The translations under genes and the position numbers were made by a program. From positions 52,093,759 to 52,157,758 of the forward strand of contig OY720346.1 of assembly GCA_963082975.1 (NCBI GenBank): a stretch of DNA of 64,000 bases, read 5' to 3'. The notes beneath the pieces were generated by a model. The model did no database searches and was not told the DNA's origin. It saw only the letters and a list, made by a program, of their open reading frames with translations. Origin of the DNA: Labia minor. Its lineage: Eukaryota > Arthropoda > Insecta > Dermaptera > Spongiphoridae. Below are positions 38,694 to 51,700 of the stretch, one piece after another (the first letter of the stretch is position 1; each line of letters opens with the position of its first letter).

Positions 38694-38813
38694 AATTTAA
38701 GCTATAGAAATTATTTTTTATTATAAATATTTTATAAAAAAAATGTTTTTTAAGATACTAACAAAAATAATATATATTACTATGTTTGTTTTTAAATAAA
38801 TAAGTTTTTTTTA

Positions 38814-39962
38814 TTAAAAATCATTCCAACCTCTTTCTTGTCGAATGTTTTTTATTTTATTTTCTAGACTTGCATAATATTTCATTTCGATGAGTGCACT
38901 CTTGGCGTTCACTATTTTATTTTCATTGAAGGCTAAAGATATTTCACTAAAATAAGTTTAATATTTTTACTTGGAGAAAAATTAAAAATAAATTAAATTT
39001 ATAAGCATATAAAATATGTATCATTTAGAGAAGTATTTTTAAATAATACCAAAATAATATTATATTTTTGATGTAAAAATAACAATAGAATTTTCCAGGA
39101 GAAAATTGAAAAAATTAAATGAATTTAGGAGTTAAAATAGCTGGATTATTGAGACTATTAGCCTATAATTGTATTTGAATCCCTGTGATATATAATTTTG
39201 TAATACAAATTTTTAATAATCTTTGGATTTTGTAATATTCAAGGCCACTATTTAAGTTTTTTTGTTAATTCAATTTTAATTAAAAATTTGCTATTTTTAA
39301 TAATAAACATACTTTGATAATTTTTCCATTTTGATTTTATTGTTTTTTGCAATTTCATTAAGTTTTTCCTGATTATCAGCCGATTCTACTTCTTCATTTA
39401 ATTCCATAATTGTTAACAAAAACTCTGGATTATTTTGTACATTGCCCTCTTCTATAGTTTCACCATTAAGTTCTAACAAATAAAGACCTCGAGATAATGG
39501 TTGTTGCAATGTAGAATATGCTTTATTTACAAGAGAAGAATACTCTTCAGATATTTCCTTTTCTTTCTAAATTCAACAAGAAAAATAATAACATTTTCTA
39601 TAATTTAAAGAATTAAATGAAATCATAAATTATGGATTAAAGATCATAATTTAATTTATTTCATTAAATGATTTTGTTTTTAAGGTTATTTATTAACTTA
39701 CATCATCTTTATTAGTATATTTGTCTGGGTGAAGGAGAGTTTGTAATTTTCTAAATTTATTAGTTAATTCTTTTAGATCAATAGTATATTTTTCTTTAAG
39801 CCCCAAAATTTGAAAATAAGTATTGCCTGAATTAGGAGGTTGCAAGGAATTACATTTTATACAGAAAAGAGAGGAAGTGTCATGATTTGATCTGCATCTC
39901 CAACAATGAATTATTTTTTGGCTTGTTAAAAAACGAATAAACCGCAATGAAAACATTATCAA
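38814..39962 (-). CDS. HSCB: Fe-S cluster co-chaperone HscB (HSC20)
   Basis: Mitochondrial J-protein that delivers ISCU-bound Fe-S clusters to the Hsp70 partner. Three exons: 39962-39702, 39566-39313, 38946-38814. They give 215 residues. The N-terminus has a mitochondrial-type basic stretch and the metazoan zinc-binding pairs CWRC and CIKC (about residues 20-37). The J-domain follows (YFQILGLKEKYTIDLKEL) with the invariant HPD in LLHPDKYTNK. The C-terminal helical ISCU-binding domain contains LSRGLYLLELNGE. A second in-frame Met at residue 3 could also start translation. It is convergent with AK6 and divergent from PDIA3. Confidence 0.96.
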
Positions 39963-40599
39963 CTAATTAAGAAAATATAAACTAAATGAATACTTGTGAA
40001 TACTATTTTTATTTAAAAATGATGTGTTTTTCAAATCAAATTGATTATCTTAATGTTTATAGTTTCAGACTTTAATTATTATTTTTGTTTTGATAAAAAA
40101 AATAATATATATATATATATAATTTAATTTAAATTAAGATATTTCTATTTTTTTTTTAAATAGTGTTCCATTATTAATAATAAATTCACATCTTTATATA
40201 TAAATTAATATATATATATATTGTTCTATCAAAAATAATATATCTTATCAATTAATAAGTAATATGAAATTTAATATTATTTAGAAAAGAAGGCTTAATT
40301 ATATATTTAATTAAATTTTAAACATATAGATGATAATTATCTAAATATAAAAATTAAATTATTTTCACTACTATTGAAAAGAAAACATATTTTTAATTCT
40401 TATTATCTATATATATTTATTGTTTAAAAATAAGAAATCAAATCAGAGAAGGGGGTAGGGATTGTTGCAACTAGTGAAATAATATAATATTAATAATGAT
40501 TTGACATTGATTTCTCCTTTTTTAATAGAATTAAATATATATTTATATATAAATTGGACTGAATAGTTTTCTTTAATTATTTTGTAATTATAATTTTTG

Positions 40600-40849
40600 A
40601 AAAATGATGTGGTAATTTTTCAAAGTCGGCCCCTCTGTTCGTTGATTGGCGTAGCGTCGGCTGCGTTGGACCAATCGCGAGTGGACAACACTTTGGATGT
40701 AATTCGCCGGAGAAATTTTTGCCGTCGTCAAATTCATTTCTCATCTTAACCGGTGAGCAATAATTTTTTAGTTTAAATAATAATACAAATAGAACAAAAT
40801 AAAGTATAATCTATTTATAATATTAAATCAATTCCATCCAATCATAGAA
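40600..40849 (+). promoter_or_regulatory. PDIA3 promoter and 5' untranslated exon
   Basis: A GC-rich island (40621-40745) in AT-rich surroundings carries an inverted CCAAT box (GATTGG, about 40644) and a direct CCAAT (about 40671). The 5' untranslated exon appears to end at 40752 (AACCG|GTGAGC). A ~95-bp intron has its acceptor ATCATAG two bases before the start codon. No full ER-stress element (CCAAT-N9-CCACG) was found. Confidence 0.65.
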
Positions 40850-42814
40850 ATGAAGATCGGACTGTTTTTTTTACTATTCCTAGTTAGTTATTCTACTGCA
40901 AATGAAGAGGATGTTTTAGAACTCTCTGATGATGATTTCAATTCAAAAGTCGCTCAACATGAAACTGTACTTGTAATGTTCTATGCCCCTTGGTATGCAT
41001 TAATCATTCATTATAATTTATGTAAATTCCAATATTAATAACATTTTCTCTTATTAATTTAACTATTTTTCAGGTGTGGCCATTGTAAAAAATTAAAACC
41101 TGAATATGCCAAAGCAGCAGGAATCTTAAAAGATAATGATCCACCTGTAATTCTTGCTAAGGTAAATTATACCTCACTATTTTAATCTTAAATTTAAACT
41201 ATATCGTCTTTAATATTATTTATTATATTATTTTTAAGATTAAAATATATATGCTTATGTTTATTTAGTTTTTAGACAAATATTCAAATTTTCTTGGTAT
41301 TTTATTTTTTTTTTTATAAAATTTGACCATTACTAATTTATTTCAATTAATTTAATATAATAATATAAATATGATATATAAAATTTATAAGTTGTTGAAT
41401 TAATAATCAAAAAAATATAAATACTATTAATTCTAATAAATATATTAATGCAATTTTTTAGGTTGATTGTACTGAAAATGGTAAAGAAACTTGTAATAAA
41501 TTCAGTGTAACTGGATACCCAACTTTGAAAATCTTCAGAAATGGGGAACTTTCGTCTGAATATAATGGTCCAAGAGAAGCAGGTACAATTACATTTTTTT
41601 CATAGGGGCATTATAATTAAATGAATTTCCATAATACTAAATGATTTTAAGTTTAAATTCGTATGTATCAACCTATGCATAAATATGTGTTAGTCTTTGG
41701 AGAAGTTGTTTTGAATTCAATTGTAATTTATGCAATAATTAATGAATTTTCTAATTTATCTTTATATTTAAAAAGATATCATAATATATATTTTACTTTT
41801 CCTAAGAAACATGTTTCACTAAGAATTTTAAAATATATGTCATTATTACATGTCATTGTTACATCATTATTACATGTCATTGTCATATCATTATTACATG
41901 TCATTGTCATATCATTATTACATGTCATTGTCATATCATTATTACATGTCATTGTCACATCATTATTACATGTCATTGTTACATCATTATTACATGTCAT
42001 TATTACCTGGAATGAAATTTAATTAATTATCTGTTTAGAGTTTCTTGATTGGTTATCAAAATTGTTATATTAGATTAAAATGATTTTAAAATTTTAATAT
42101 AAAATACAATTAAATTTAAATTAATTAATTTAATTTAATTAATTTTTTTCTCTTTTAAATTAAAAAAATAGATATCCATTCACATATAAATCTATTTGAT
42201 TCTTTCTAGGTGGAATTGTTAAATATATGAAGGCTCAAGTCGGTCCTAGTTCCAAAGAACTCACCTCGACATCTGATTTAGATAGTTTTCTTGATAAAGA
42301 GGATGTTGCTGTTGTTGGTTTCTTTGAAAAAGAAACTGATCTTAAAGGTGTTTTCTTCAAATTAGCTGATAAATTAAGAGAAAAAGTTAGATTTGGACAT
42401 TCTACCCATAAAGGAGTGCTCACCAAACAAGGACAAAGGTAATTTTATAAACCAACAATTTCACAGATTTAATATATATTTATAAATTAATTATATTCTA
42501 ATTAATGAATGTTTGTTCTTTTAAAGCAACGCCATTGTTCTTTTCCGACCAAAACATTTGAAAAATAAATTTGAACCAGAATCTCTTGTCTATGAGGGTA
42601 AAGAAAGTAAAGAAGATTTAGAAGCCTGGATCAATGCCAATTAGTAAATAAAAAATTTTTTTTTTTGCTTTATTTTATTGATTTTATTATTTATATATAA
42701 TTGTTAATTGTTAACAGTCATGGTCTTGTTGGTCATCGAGTACGGGACAATACCCAAGATTTCAAAAATCCTCTCGTCGTTGGATATTTTGCTGTAGACT
42801 ATGTTAAAAATTCT

Positions 42815-42852
<38 letters not shown>

Positions 42853-44250
42853 TAATAAATAATGACATTTAAACGTTATGATAAATTTATATTTCTTGAA
42901 ATTTTAGTTCCATTTATTTTTAAGATAAAAATACATAATTGTATATATAGTATGCTTATTTAGCTTTTAAGAAATATATTCAAATACTCTATACTTAGGT
43001 CTACACAGTTTATTTTTTTATAATTTGACTATTTATTTCATTCAATACGATATGGTAAAAAATACCTAGCTATATCTATATTTGATAAATTAATTAGTTC
43101 TCTTTTTAAGTTCTATTATTAAAATCTATTCTATTTAGAGTAATTTATTTTCACTTTTATAAATAATTAATAGATATTAAAATAAATAAAATATAATTTT
43201 ATTTTCCTTCATTATATTTTAATTATATTATTTTTCTTTAAAGGAACAAATTACTGGAGAAATCGTATTTTGAAAGTTGCCCAAGGTTTCAAAGATACAT
43301 TTTCTTTTGCTATCAGCAGCAAAGATGATTTTCAACATGAATTGAATGAATTTGGATTTGATTTTGTAAAAGGCGACAAACCTTTAATACTTGCACGAAA
43401 TGAAAAAAATCAAAAATTTGTAATGAATGATGAATTTTCGTAAGTTATTTATTTATATCTATATAAATATAAATATTTAGGTATAGATCAATAAATATTT
43501 ACACTATTTTTCCATTTTTTTAGTATTGAAAATTTAGAAAAATTCTTAAATGATTTGAAAGAAGGCAATTTAGAGCCATACTTGAAATCGGAAGCAATTC
43601 CTACAGATAATTCAGGTCCTGTAACAGTTGCTGTAGCTAAGAATTTTGATGAAGTTGTAACTAATAATGGAAAAGATACTCTCATTGAATTTTATGCTCC
43701 CTGGTGTGGACATTGTAAAAAGCTTGCCCCAGTTTTTGATGAACTTGGTGAAAAGGTAAACATATTGAATTCTTAAATAATTATATATGGTCATGCATTA
43801 AAATTCAAAAATATTATATTTATTTAAATATATTAACTTAAATAAAATCGAACTTGAATTACATTTAAATAGAGTTAGTATTTATAATATTTGAATTCTT
43901 AAAAATAATATTTTAGATGAAAAATGAAGAAGTAGCTATTGTCAAGATGGATGCAACTGCCAATGATGTTTCATCGGCTTATGATGTTCGAGGATTTCCC
44001 ACACTTTACTGGGTACCCAAAGACTCGAAAACACCTATTAGATACGATGTAAGCTTTCATTATTATACTCTAAACCTTTAATTACTTAATTCTTCAATAA
44101 TTTTTATTTTTTTAATTAAAATATATTTTCTTTTTCTATTCACAGGGGGGTCGAGAGATTGATGATTTCATTAAATATATTGCTAAACAAGCCACAAATG
44201 AATTAAATGGTTGGGATCGTAAAGGAAAACCTAAAAAGCAAGAACTTTAA
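40850..44250 (+). CDS. PDIA3: Protein disulfide-isomerase A3 (ERp57/ERp60)
   Basis: ER thiol oxidoreductase that forms and rearranges disulfides in glycoproteins. Ten coding exons: 40850-40992, 41074-41161, 41462-41582, 42210-42438, 42527-42643, 42718-42818, 43244-43439, 43524-43755, 43917-44048, 44146-44250. They give 487 residues (the human protein has 505). Features are a signal peptide (residues 1-17), thioredoxin domain a with APWCGHCKK (CGHC at 49-52, split by intron 1), redox-inactive b and b' domains, and domain a' with CGHC at 393-396. The C-terminus ends KPKKQEL, a KDEL-like retrieval signal that is not the canonical form. The b' region and overall spacing favour PDIA3 over PDI or PDIA4. 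Confidence 0.97.
41840..42007. repeat. 24-bp minisatellite in a PDIA3 intron
   Basis: Seven contiguous copies of a 24-bp unit (TCATTATTACATGTCATTGT plus TACA or CATA). They differ at only a few positions and lie inside the intron 41583-42209. Because the period is a multiple of three and the unit lacks in-frame stops, both strands show repetitive open frames. These are not genes. Confidence 0.97.
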
Positions 44251-45719
44251 TTTAACTTAATTTATATATTATATATATAATAATAATAATAATTTTATAA
44301 ATGCTTTACTTAATTGGTCTGTCTCCATATACATTCCTTCTTTCGGATTACCAAAAATTACTTTTAAAATTAAGCATCCTAAATTAATTTTTCAATTGTT
44401 TTTTTTTTTAATATAGAATACTTAATTTTATAATTCATAAATGTACATTTTTAACATCAAATTATACAAAAAAGAATTTCCAAATAAATATTAGATACTT
44501 TTTCTATAAAAGAAATAAATTTTCTTTAATTTGAAACGAGAATAAAGACTGTTCCTCAAAATAGAAAAAATATCAATATATATATATAATTTAATTAAAT
44601 TAAAATTGAAAGTTAGGGATTACATTAGGTAAAAATAATTAAATATTTTTATTGATATCTTACTTTTTATTTCATTAAACAATACCTTTTTATTGAATCT
44701 CATTCAATATATTTTATCTTTAAATTTTTTTTTTTAATTTGTTAAGCATTAATTTGTTTCAATTTTATAAATAAAAATCGAGTAATGATAACTGATTTTT
44801 TTTTTAAATAAACTGGTGCGAAAGCTCACTACTTTCATTTAAGACTCCCGATATTTAAGATTATAATCATAATTATACAAATGATATAAATATAATTAAT
44901 TTTAATATGATAGGTTAAATTTATTAAAATTACTTTTAATTTAGTATTACTACTTGATCTCTATAAAAGTAAATCTACTGTTCTAGTTTTACAATTTTAA
45001 TTGAGAAGTTTTATGTGACACACACATCAGCGATTTTATATAAATTTATTAGAAATTTTTTTATAAAAAAAAAATATATTTTCAGGAAAACAGCTACCAT
45101 TAATACTTTTTTTGTTTTTTTTCTTATCGTTCTTAACAATTATAATTATATTTTAATTTTATCATTTACATGATAATAATAATACAATAAAATAGTCAAA
45201 TATTAAATATTCCTAAGAAATTTAAATAAAATCTTTAAACTTGTTTAGAAAATCACAAAAACTAAAAAAATTTTCACCTTTGTCAGTTATTAATTTTAAA
45301 TGAAAATGTTCCTTATACTATCAGAGAGATTTAGGCAATTTAACTTTAATGATTCCACATTAAAATATGGACTCAACATCTCCAATTTCTTGAAGTGTCA
45401 AAATTTTTAATAGTATAATACCACCCTCTGATCGCGTTTTCTTGTTTCATATATCGAAGGTATTCCTTTTCCTGTCGCAATTTCACAAAATATAATAATA
45501 GCTAAGGTTTCGTCATCGGCCTATTTCGTTTATAGATCTTATTAATTTATATTTAAAAATATCTAGGAACTATTTTTTTAATTTTTTGTTAACCAAAAAT
45601 GCTAAATAACTTCAATTAAAAATGACTATCATGTTATATACGTATATTATTTGATTGGTGTGATGAAAATCTTAAGGTGAAACAATAAAATTCCACACAA
45701 AAAAAGATTAGAAACTAGA
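44251..45719. other. Intergenic AT-rich sequence
   Basis: Mostly unassigned AT-rich sequence downstream of PDIA3. One GC-richer patch on the minus strand (45520-45410) reads as 37 open codons including DDETLAIIIFCEIATGKGIP, preceded by an acceptor-like AAATAG. It could be a transposon scrap or an isolated exon. No partner exons were identified. Confidence 0.4.
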
Positions 45720-46800
45720 TCACAAGAAGACATAAAAAATTATAGTACACAAGGAAGGAAAAAAGGCAGAAAAATGTCTAGCGGGAAAGAATATGCTCTG
45801 AAGTCGATATGCATTTGGGAAATAAGAAGACAAACATGGCGTGGAAGTTAGTCAAAGAAATGAAATGACATAACAAGGTGGCTGCAAAGATAAACATCGA
45901 AATATGGGGAAAAAGTACTATCAAGAATTGCTGACAGAAGGGGGGATATCGGAGATAGGATGAATGAAACACCTTCCACATAATATAGGAAATAATAAAA
46001 GCTGAAGTAAAAGAAGCTTTAAGCCAGATTAAAAATGGAAAAACTCCAGGACCAGGAAATATATATCTGAAATTACTGAAAGCATCACTCGAAATTCTCA
46101 ATGAATGCCTAGGAGGCGACCATCTAAACTCTGCTATTAAATAGGTTGGGGTGGTCCTGTTTGAAAAATTGACAAATTTAAGCTGTCAATATTCATGCTG
46201 AGGTTGCAAAAGCTCAATAAAAATGAAAAATGAGATTTCCGAAGGGTTTCACAAAAGGCTTACGGCAAATCATAAAACACTGCTCATCATTTAAATATTA
46301 TGAGTAAACACTTCCTCGAGGGGTAGAATCATCGAAGGCATTGGAAATAAAATAGGGAAGGGTAGAAGAGCAATCCACCAACTAAATTCGCTATTAAACA
46401 CCATGCTATACAAAGCAATTGCGCAGAGTATCTCGACATATGGGTCCAAAACATTACAACTAAATAAGAAGGATCAACAAACATGCTATTCCTTGAAATG
46501 AATTTCTGGAGGCGAAGTGCAAGAATTTCACCACATAAGAAATGAAAAAATATGTGGGATCATGAAAGTATACCAAGGCATCAAAGAAATAATACAGATT
46601 AAAAGACTTACAAGGTACGGTCAACTACAAATGATGAACGAACCAAGAACCAGGTGATCCAAGAAAGTCTTGAAATGGATACCTCCAGAATACCACCAAG
46701 AGTCCTGCAATCCTTGGAAACAAAAGGACTTGAGGAAGAAGTCTGGCAGAAAAGAAGATGGTGGCAGTTGAGATGCGAAAAGCGGCAAATTCCGTAGAAA
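45720..46800 (+). mobile_element. Degenerate LINE with reverse-transcriptase remnants
   Basis: The plus strand carries frameshifted RT pieces. At about 46000-46110 it reads AEVKEALSQIKNGKTPGPGN, the N-terminal RT signature. At about 46390-46480 it reads LYKAIAQSISTYGSKTLQL. At 46510-46650 it reads RNEKICGIMKVYQG and later IKRLTRYGQLQMM. The central catalytic region is not recognisable and many stops interrupt it. It belongs to a different family from the repeated LINE fragments. It is directly followed by a compound microsatellite and a mariner fragment. Confidence 0.8.
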
Positions 46801-46810
46801 ACCTCCCATG

Positions 46811-46852
<42 letters not shown>
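46811..46852. repeat. Compound (TA)n(GA)n microsatellite
   Basis: (TA)n passing into (GA)n at the junction of the LINE and mariner remnants, the same compound design as 21611-21650. Confidence 0.95.
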
Positions 46853-47363
46853 AAGTTAGTTACGTTTTGTGTGTTCCTCAATTTTTTACTTATCTCATCA
46901 ATTGTACCAAAACACTTTCCTTTCATTGGTCTCTTTAGTTTTGGAAATAGAAAAAAGTCGCAGGGAGCCAAATCTGATGAATACGGTGGTTGAGGCATGA
47001 TTACGGTGTTGTTTTTGGTCAAAAAACCACGAATAAGCAATGATGTGTGAGCTGGTGCATTATCATGATGCAGAATCCATTAATTGTTTTTCCACAATTC
47101 CAATCGTTTCGTTTGCTTCACGCAAACGTTGCGTAACTTCTTTGTAGTATTCCTTATTTTTTTAAAAGTAAAAAATCGAAGAACACGAAAACCGTGAATA
47201 ACTTTTTCGGTTGTCAAAAACAAACTACTAATCCAAAATGGCTCATAATGTCAACATATGAGAAACATATGTGTACTAACATAACAAGAAAAAAAATTTC
47301 GATAATCGAATATACACAGTCCGAGAAAATTCAAAATTCACCTTTTCTTTTGAAGAGACCTCG
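46853..47363 (-). mobile_element. Truncated mariner transposon
   Basis: On the minus strand the C-terminal part of a mariner transposase is readable: ILHHDNAPAHTS, then PPYSSDLAPCDFFLFPKLKR and GKCFGTIDEI. The catalytic HDN and the PPYSxDLAPCDFFLFP block are the family hallmarks. The outer end at 47363 reads CGAGGTCTCTTCAAAAGAAA inward, a mariner-type terminus abutting TA at 47364-47365. The other end is lost where the element meets the (GA)n tract. The N-terminal half is missing and the frame is broken. Confidence 0.88.
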
Positions 47364-47365
47364 TA

Positions 47366-48759
47366 TATATGTATATATATATAGAGTATAAAATTTATTT
47401 AGTGATTAATTTAAAAAATAAAGATGAAAACAAAAAGGGAATAAAGATTTCACAAAGTCAAACAAAATAAATGAAAAGCTAACTAAATTCATCACTCACA
47501 CAGTTCAGGGGGGAGGGCGCATAGCACACTCTCTTTATGCAGTGTCTAAGTTGGTCTGTTCAGTTAGTAAAAAATTTATTTTCATATAATTCTTTTTTAA
47601 TTTCAAAAATAAAATTTTCTCAATGACATTTAAAATATTCCATTAGACATAGGGATTCTAATTTTATTTAAAGTACACAATTGATTTTTTATTTCATATA
47701 TAATGAATATTTTTTTTATAAACTATTATACAGTATTTACATTATCTACATATAATCTAGCAATAATATATTATATTTATATTTTCTCCAAACTAAATCA
47801 CTATCATTTTCCCATACTTTAATATAATAAATTCTTAGAATATTTTTATTTTCTTCACAGAGCAAAAGTTTATTATTTTATCACCCTACATTGTGTGAGT
47901 AATGATAAAGGATATTGATAAAACTCTCTTATTATATAAATTTAAAATTAACCTGGAGATAATGTAGTCATAACAAATCAACAGTCTTTGAATAAACAAA
48001 GTTGTTATGTAATTATAGCAAATTGTAATGACTTATTAGATTGTTAAAACTATAAAAATATGGAAATTATATGTATAATATCGGGAACAAAATAATTTTC
48101 TTTTATTAATTATCATAGATGAGTAATGAGTATTTTTGATAATTGATTTATGTAATTTTAATAATTCGCATAACATATACTTAAATTAAAAAAAAATGTT
48201 TTTAAATCTTTAAATTAAATATTTTAGTATTTATTTATATAGGTACATTCATATAAATATAAATCTTTTGATAATAATTTATAAAATTCTTAAAGAAACA
48301 ATTTATATGCTTTTTTATTTCAAATTTTATAAAACTAATACTTCACATTAATTAATTATTATTTTCTAATTTATTCAAGTTTATATTTTATTAAAGAGAT
48401 TGATAAATAATTATTATGAGAATTAGGAAATTTTGGATATGTATTTATAAGGAAAAAATAATAGCAAGGATGGAAAGAGAAAGGAATGAGGGGTGATGAT
48501 TGAGAAGGGTGGGGGTGAATGGAAGACATTTTAACTTCGTCACTGCTGCTCACTGCTGCTGCTCTATTAGAAACCTAACAAAACCTCAAAAACTAGTTTC
48601 ATTTATAAAAATATTCTAATTATCTTTATTTTTAAAATGTCACTTTGCATATAAGATTAATTAATATTTAAAACATTGATTTTTATTTTGTTTTTTATTT
48701 AAATTGCATATAATTGAATTTGAAATAAAGAAATTCAACTTTTTTCTTGTCTTATTATT
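47366..48759. other. Intergenic sequence and HSF upstream region
   Basis: AT-rich non-coding sequence. A GC-richer patch at 48480-48590 may be the 5' untranslated or promoter region of HSF. No consensus heat-shock element array was identified by eye. Confidence 0.45.
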
Positions 48760-51700
48760 ATGCATTCATTAGAAGAAATGAATACAAGTGTCCCAGCATT
48801 TGTAGCGAAATTATGGAAAATTGTTGAAGATATAGAAACGAATGAATTGATTTTCTGGACAACAGTAAGTAATAAAACAATATTAACAAAAACAAATTTA
48901 TATTTATACAAAGTTGAATATATTTTTGGTTATGTCGCACATTGAATTTTATAATTACTTTTTGTAGGAAGGGAATAGTTTTAAAATAAAAAATCAAGTA
49001 AGATTCGCTAGAGAATTACTTCCACTTTATTTTAAACATAATAATATGGCAAGTTTTATTAGACAACTAAACATGTGTGAGTATTTTGTTTTGTTTTTCT
49101 TTGTGAATTTGAGTATTTTTAATTTTTTTTTATAAATTCTTTATTTATTATGATTATGAGAGTTTATATTTATAAATTGTAATTCGTATCCAAATCCATT
49201 ATAATTAAAAATAAAACAATCAGTACATATTTCAAAATATAATGATGGTGTCTGAGTTATCTATATATATAAAGGAGAGTGTTTGTATGTATGTATGTAT
49301 GTATGTATGTAATTTGTTTACTTTTTTGCTGTCATAGAAACAAACAAAAAAGAAATTTCCTACTTAACCGACACTTTACCGGTAATTTAGAATTATGAAC
49401 ATCAAAAAATAAGAAACGATTTCTATGAAATTACATCACAATATTCTTATATATCTCTATGGTAACATAGGCTATAGATTTTATTAATATCTAATTCTAA
49501 TCAATAACCGCAGAATTTAAATTTTTAAAGTTTATATAGTTCTCCGTGTTGTTCATTCAAGAGCCAGGCGTGGCCCACTGACTGGCGGACTCATTTTACA
49601 CAATGTATATAACTAGCCTTCAAAGAATTATTATAATATTTAACTTTTTATTTTAAATTCTAATATTCAAATATCATTTCAATTAAATAATTTATTCTAA
49701 AAGTTCTCATTTTAATTAATATAATAAAATATTTAAATCATATTTAACTTAAATTATTTTGTATTTATTCTTTCTATATTTGAATACTTCTTTTATTTTA
49801 AGGGAGGGAATTAACTATGATCTAAAAAAATTAATAAATGAACTTAATAATAAAAAATCAAATAAATCCATTAATTTAAATTAATACTATTAATGAATGT
49901 ATATATTGTTAATTTATCTTTAGTTTTATCAAAACTTTTATACCGTTAATTTTTATAAATTGTCTCAAGTCTCTAACTTTGCATTTTCTAAAATTTTATT
50001 ATAATTAAAAATATTCAATAAAAATCAAGCAATGAAATTAAAATATCAAAATGAAATGATCAAGAAATATTATACTCTATTATAACATATACAATACTTA
50101 TAAACTATAGGCGGAGGAAATATTAGACGATATCATTGCGGGTTCATGCCAAATCGATCAACATTAATTAAGATATTTTCATTATGACAGATATTAAAAA
50201 AACCGCGAATTCAATATCTCTGTTCACTAATTATTTGTAGACTTTAGTAAAACCTACGCATGACTCTCTAGATCCGGATAAACTTTTTCAAATTTTGATC
50301 TTAAAATTTATCTTGAAGGTAGTAAAGAAAGAGTAAGATGCGGAAATCAATTGTAAAATATTAGGTGACCCAGACGACTTAAATATAATAGGAGATTCGG
50401 CAATTGCAATTACAGATAGCGAGGAAAAATTAATCGAGGTAGGAAAAGAGATGAGGTTTGAAATTAATAATGATAAATAAATATATTTAGAAACAAACAG
50501 GAGCATTATTAACATACAAAATGTAGAATTTGAATATGTAGAAAAATTGAATGTAATCACGAAGGATAATAATATTTGAGAAGAATTTAAATCGAAGTTG
50601 CAATCGGGAAACGCCTGTTATCATGCAGTAAAGAGGCTTATCTCATCAAAATTATTATCAAAGGGAATGAAAATTAAAATATATAAAACAATTATTTTGT
50701 CTGTTGTATTATATGAGTGTGAGACATGGTCTATGATCTTAGGAGATGAGAGTGGATTCAGAGTATTTGAGAATAGGATTCTTCCCAGCATTTATGGGCC
50801 AAAGATGAGGACACCAGGGAATGACGTAAGAAAGATGGAACAGAGGCTCAGGATAAGGACACTTGGAGAAATGTGGTTCTAGCTGCCAAGAACTTTCGAT
50901 TAGATAGTTATAACATATTCAATAAAAATATATATAATTAATTTACTGATTAAATTAAAATATATTTTAAATAATCACACAATAAGAAATGAATGTTTTA
51001 TGTTATACATTGATTGAATCAAAATGGATGAAAACCTTTTACTACTTTCAACCAAATACTATTTACCACTCGGGGGTACAGGGGGCGGAGCCCCCGTCTA
51101 GATGTGAAGAGCGACGAAGGAGCTCTGAGCAGCTAGTATATATATATAAACAAGATAAAATTAATAGCTTATTTTAACCAAGTAAATAATCATATTTTTC
51201 TGCATTCATTAATCTAATCAGGAGTTATCTATTCTTTAATTTTTTCAGTGAAAAAATAAGAAAAATAGTTTCTGTCAGTTATTTTCATTTGAATGTCAGA
51301 ACTTTTTATTGAGATCTCTGAGAAGGGGTTCTATTTATATTATATTATTATATCGAAGAAATTTCAGAAAAAGATCTTTAGTATTTTTTTGTAATGGAAT
51401 GTACATTATCACTTCATTTATATTTATTGATAACACAGGCACACTCAATTGATTAAGGATTTCAAGAGCAAATTGTTTTCTGCAATTTCTCAAAAATAAT
51501 TAATTAACTTTGTTTTATTTGCTTTCTAGATGGTTTTCATAAAATCTCATCAATTGATTCAGGAGGTTTAAAACTCGATAAGGATGAAATGGAATTTGGA
51601 CACCCTAATTTTATTAAGGGACACCCATATTTATTAGAGCACATAAAAAGAAAGGTTAAAAAAATAATTCTAAAAATATTCAATTTTCAATTTATTTTCA

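Noticed and set aside
40621-40690. Possible ER-stress response element upstream of PDIA3
   Set aside because: Two CCAAT boxes are present, but neither has CCACG at the required nine-base spacing on either strand.
41663-42022. Repetitive open frames on both strands within PDIA3
   Set aside because: They are produced by the 24-bp minisatellite, whose period is a multiple of three. They sit in an intron and have no domain.
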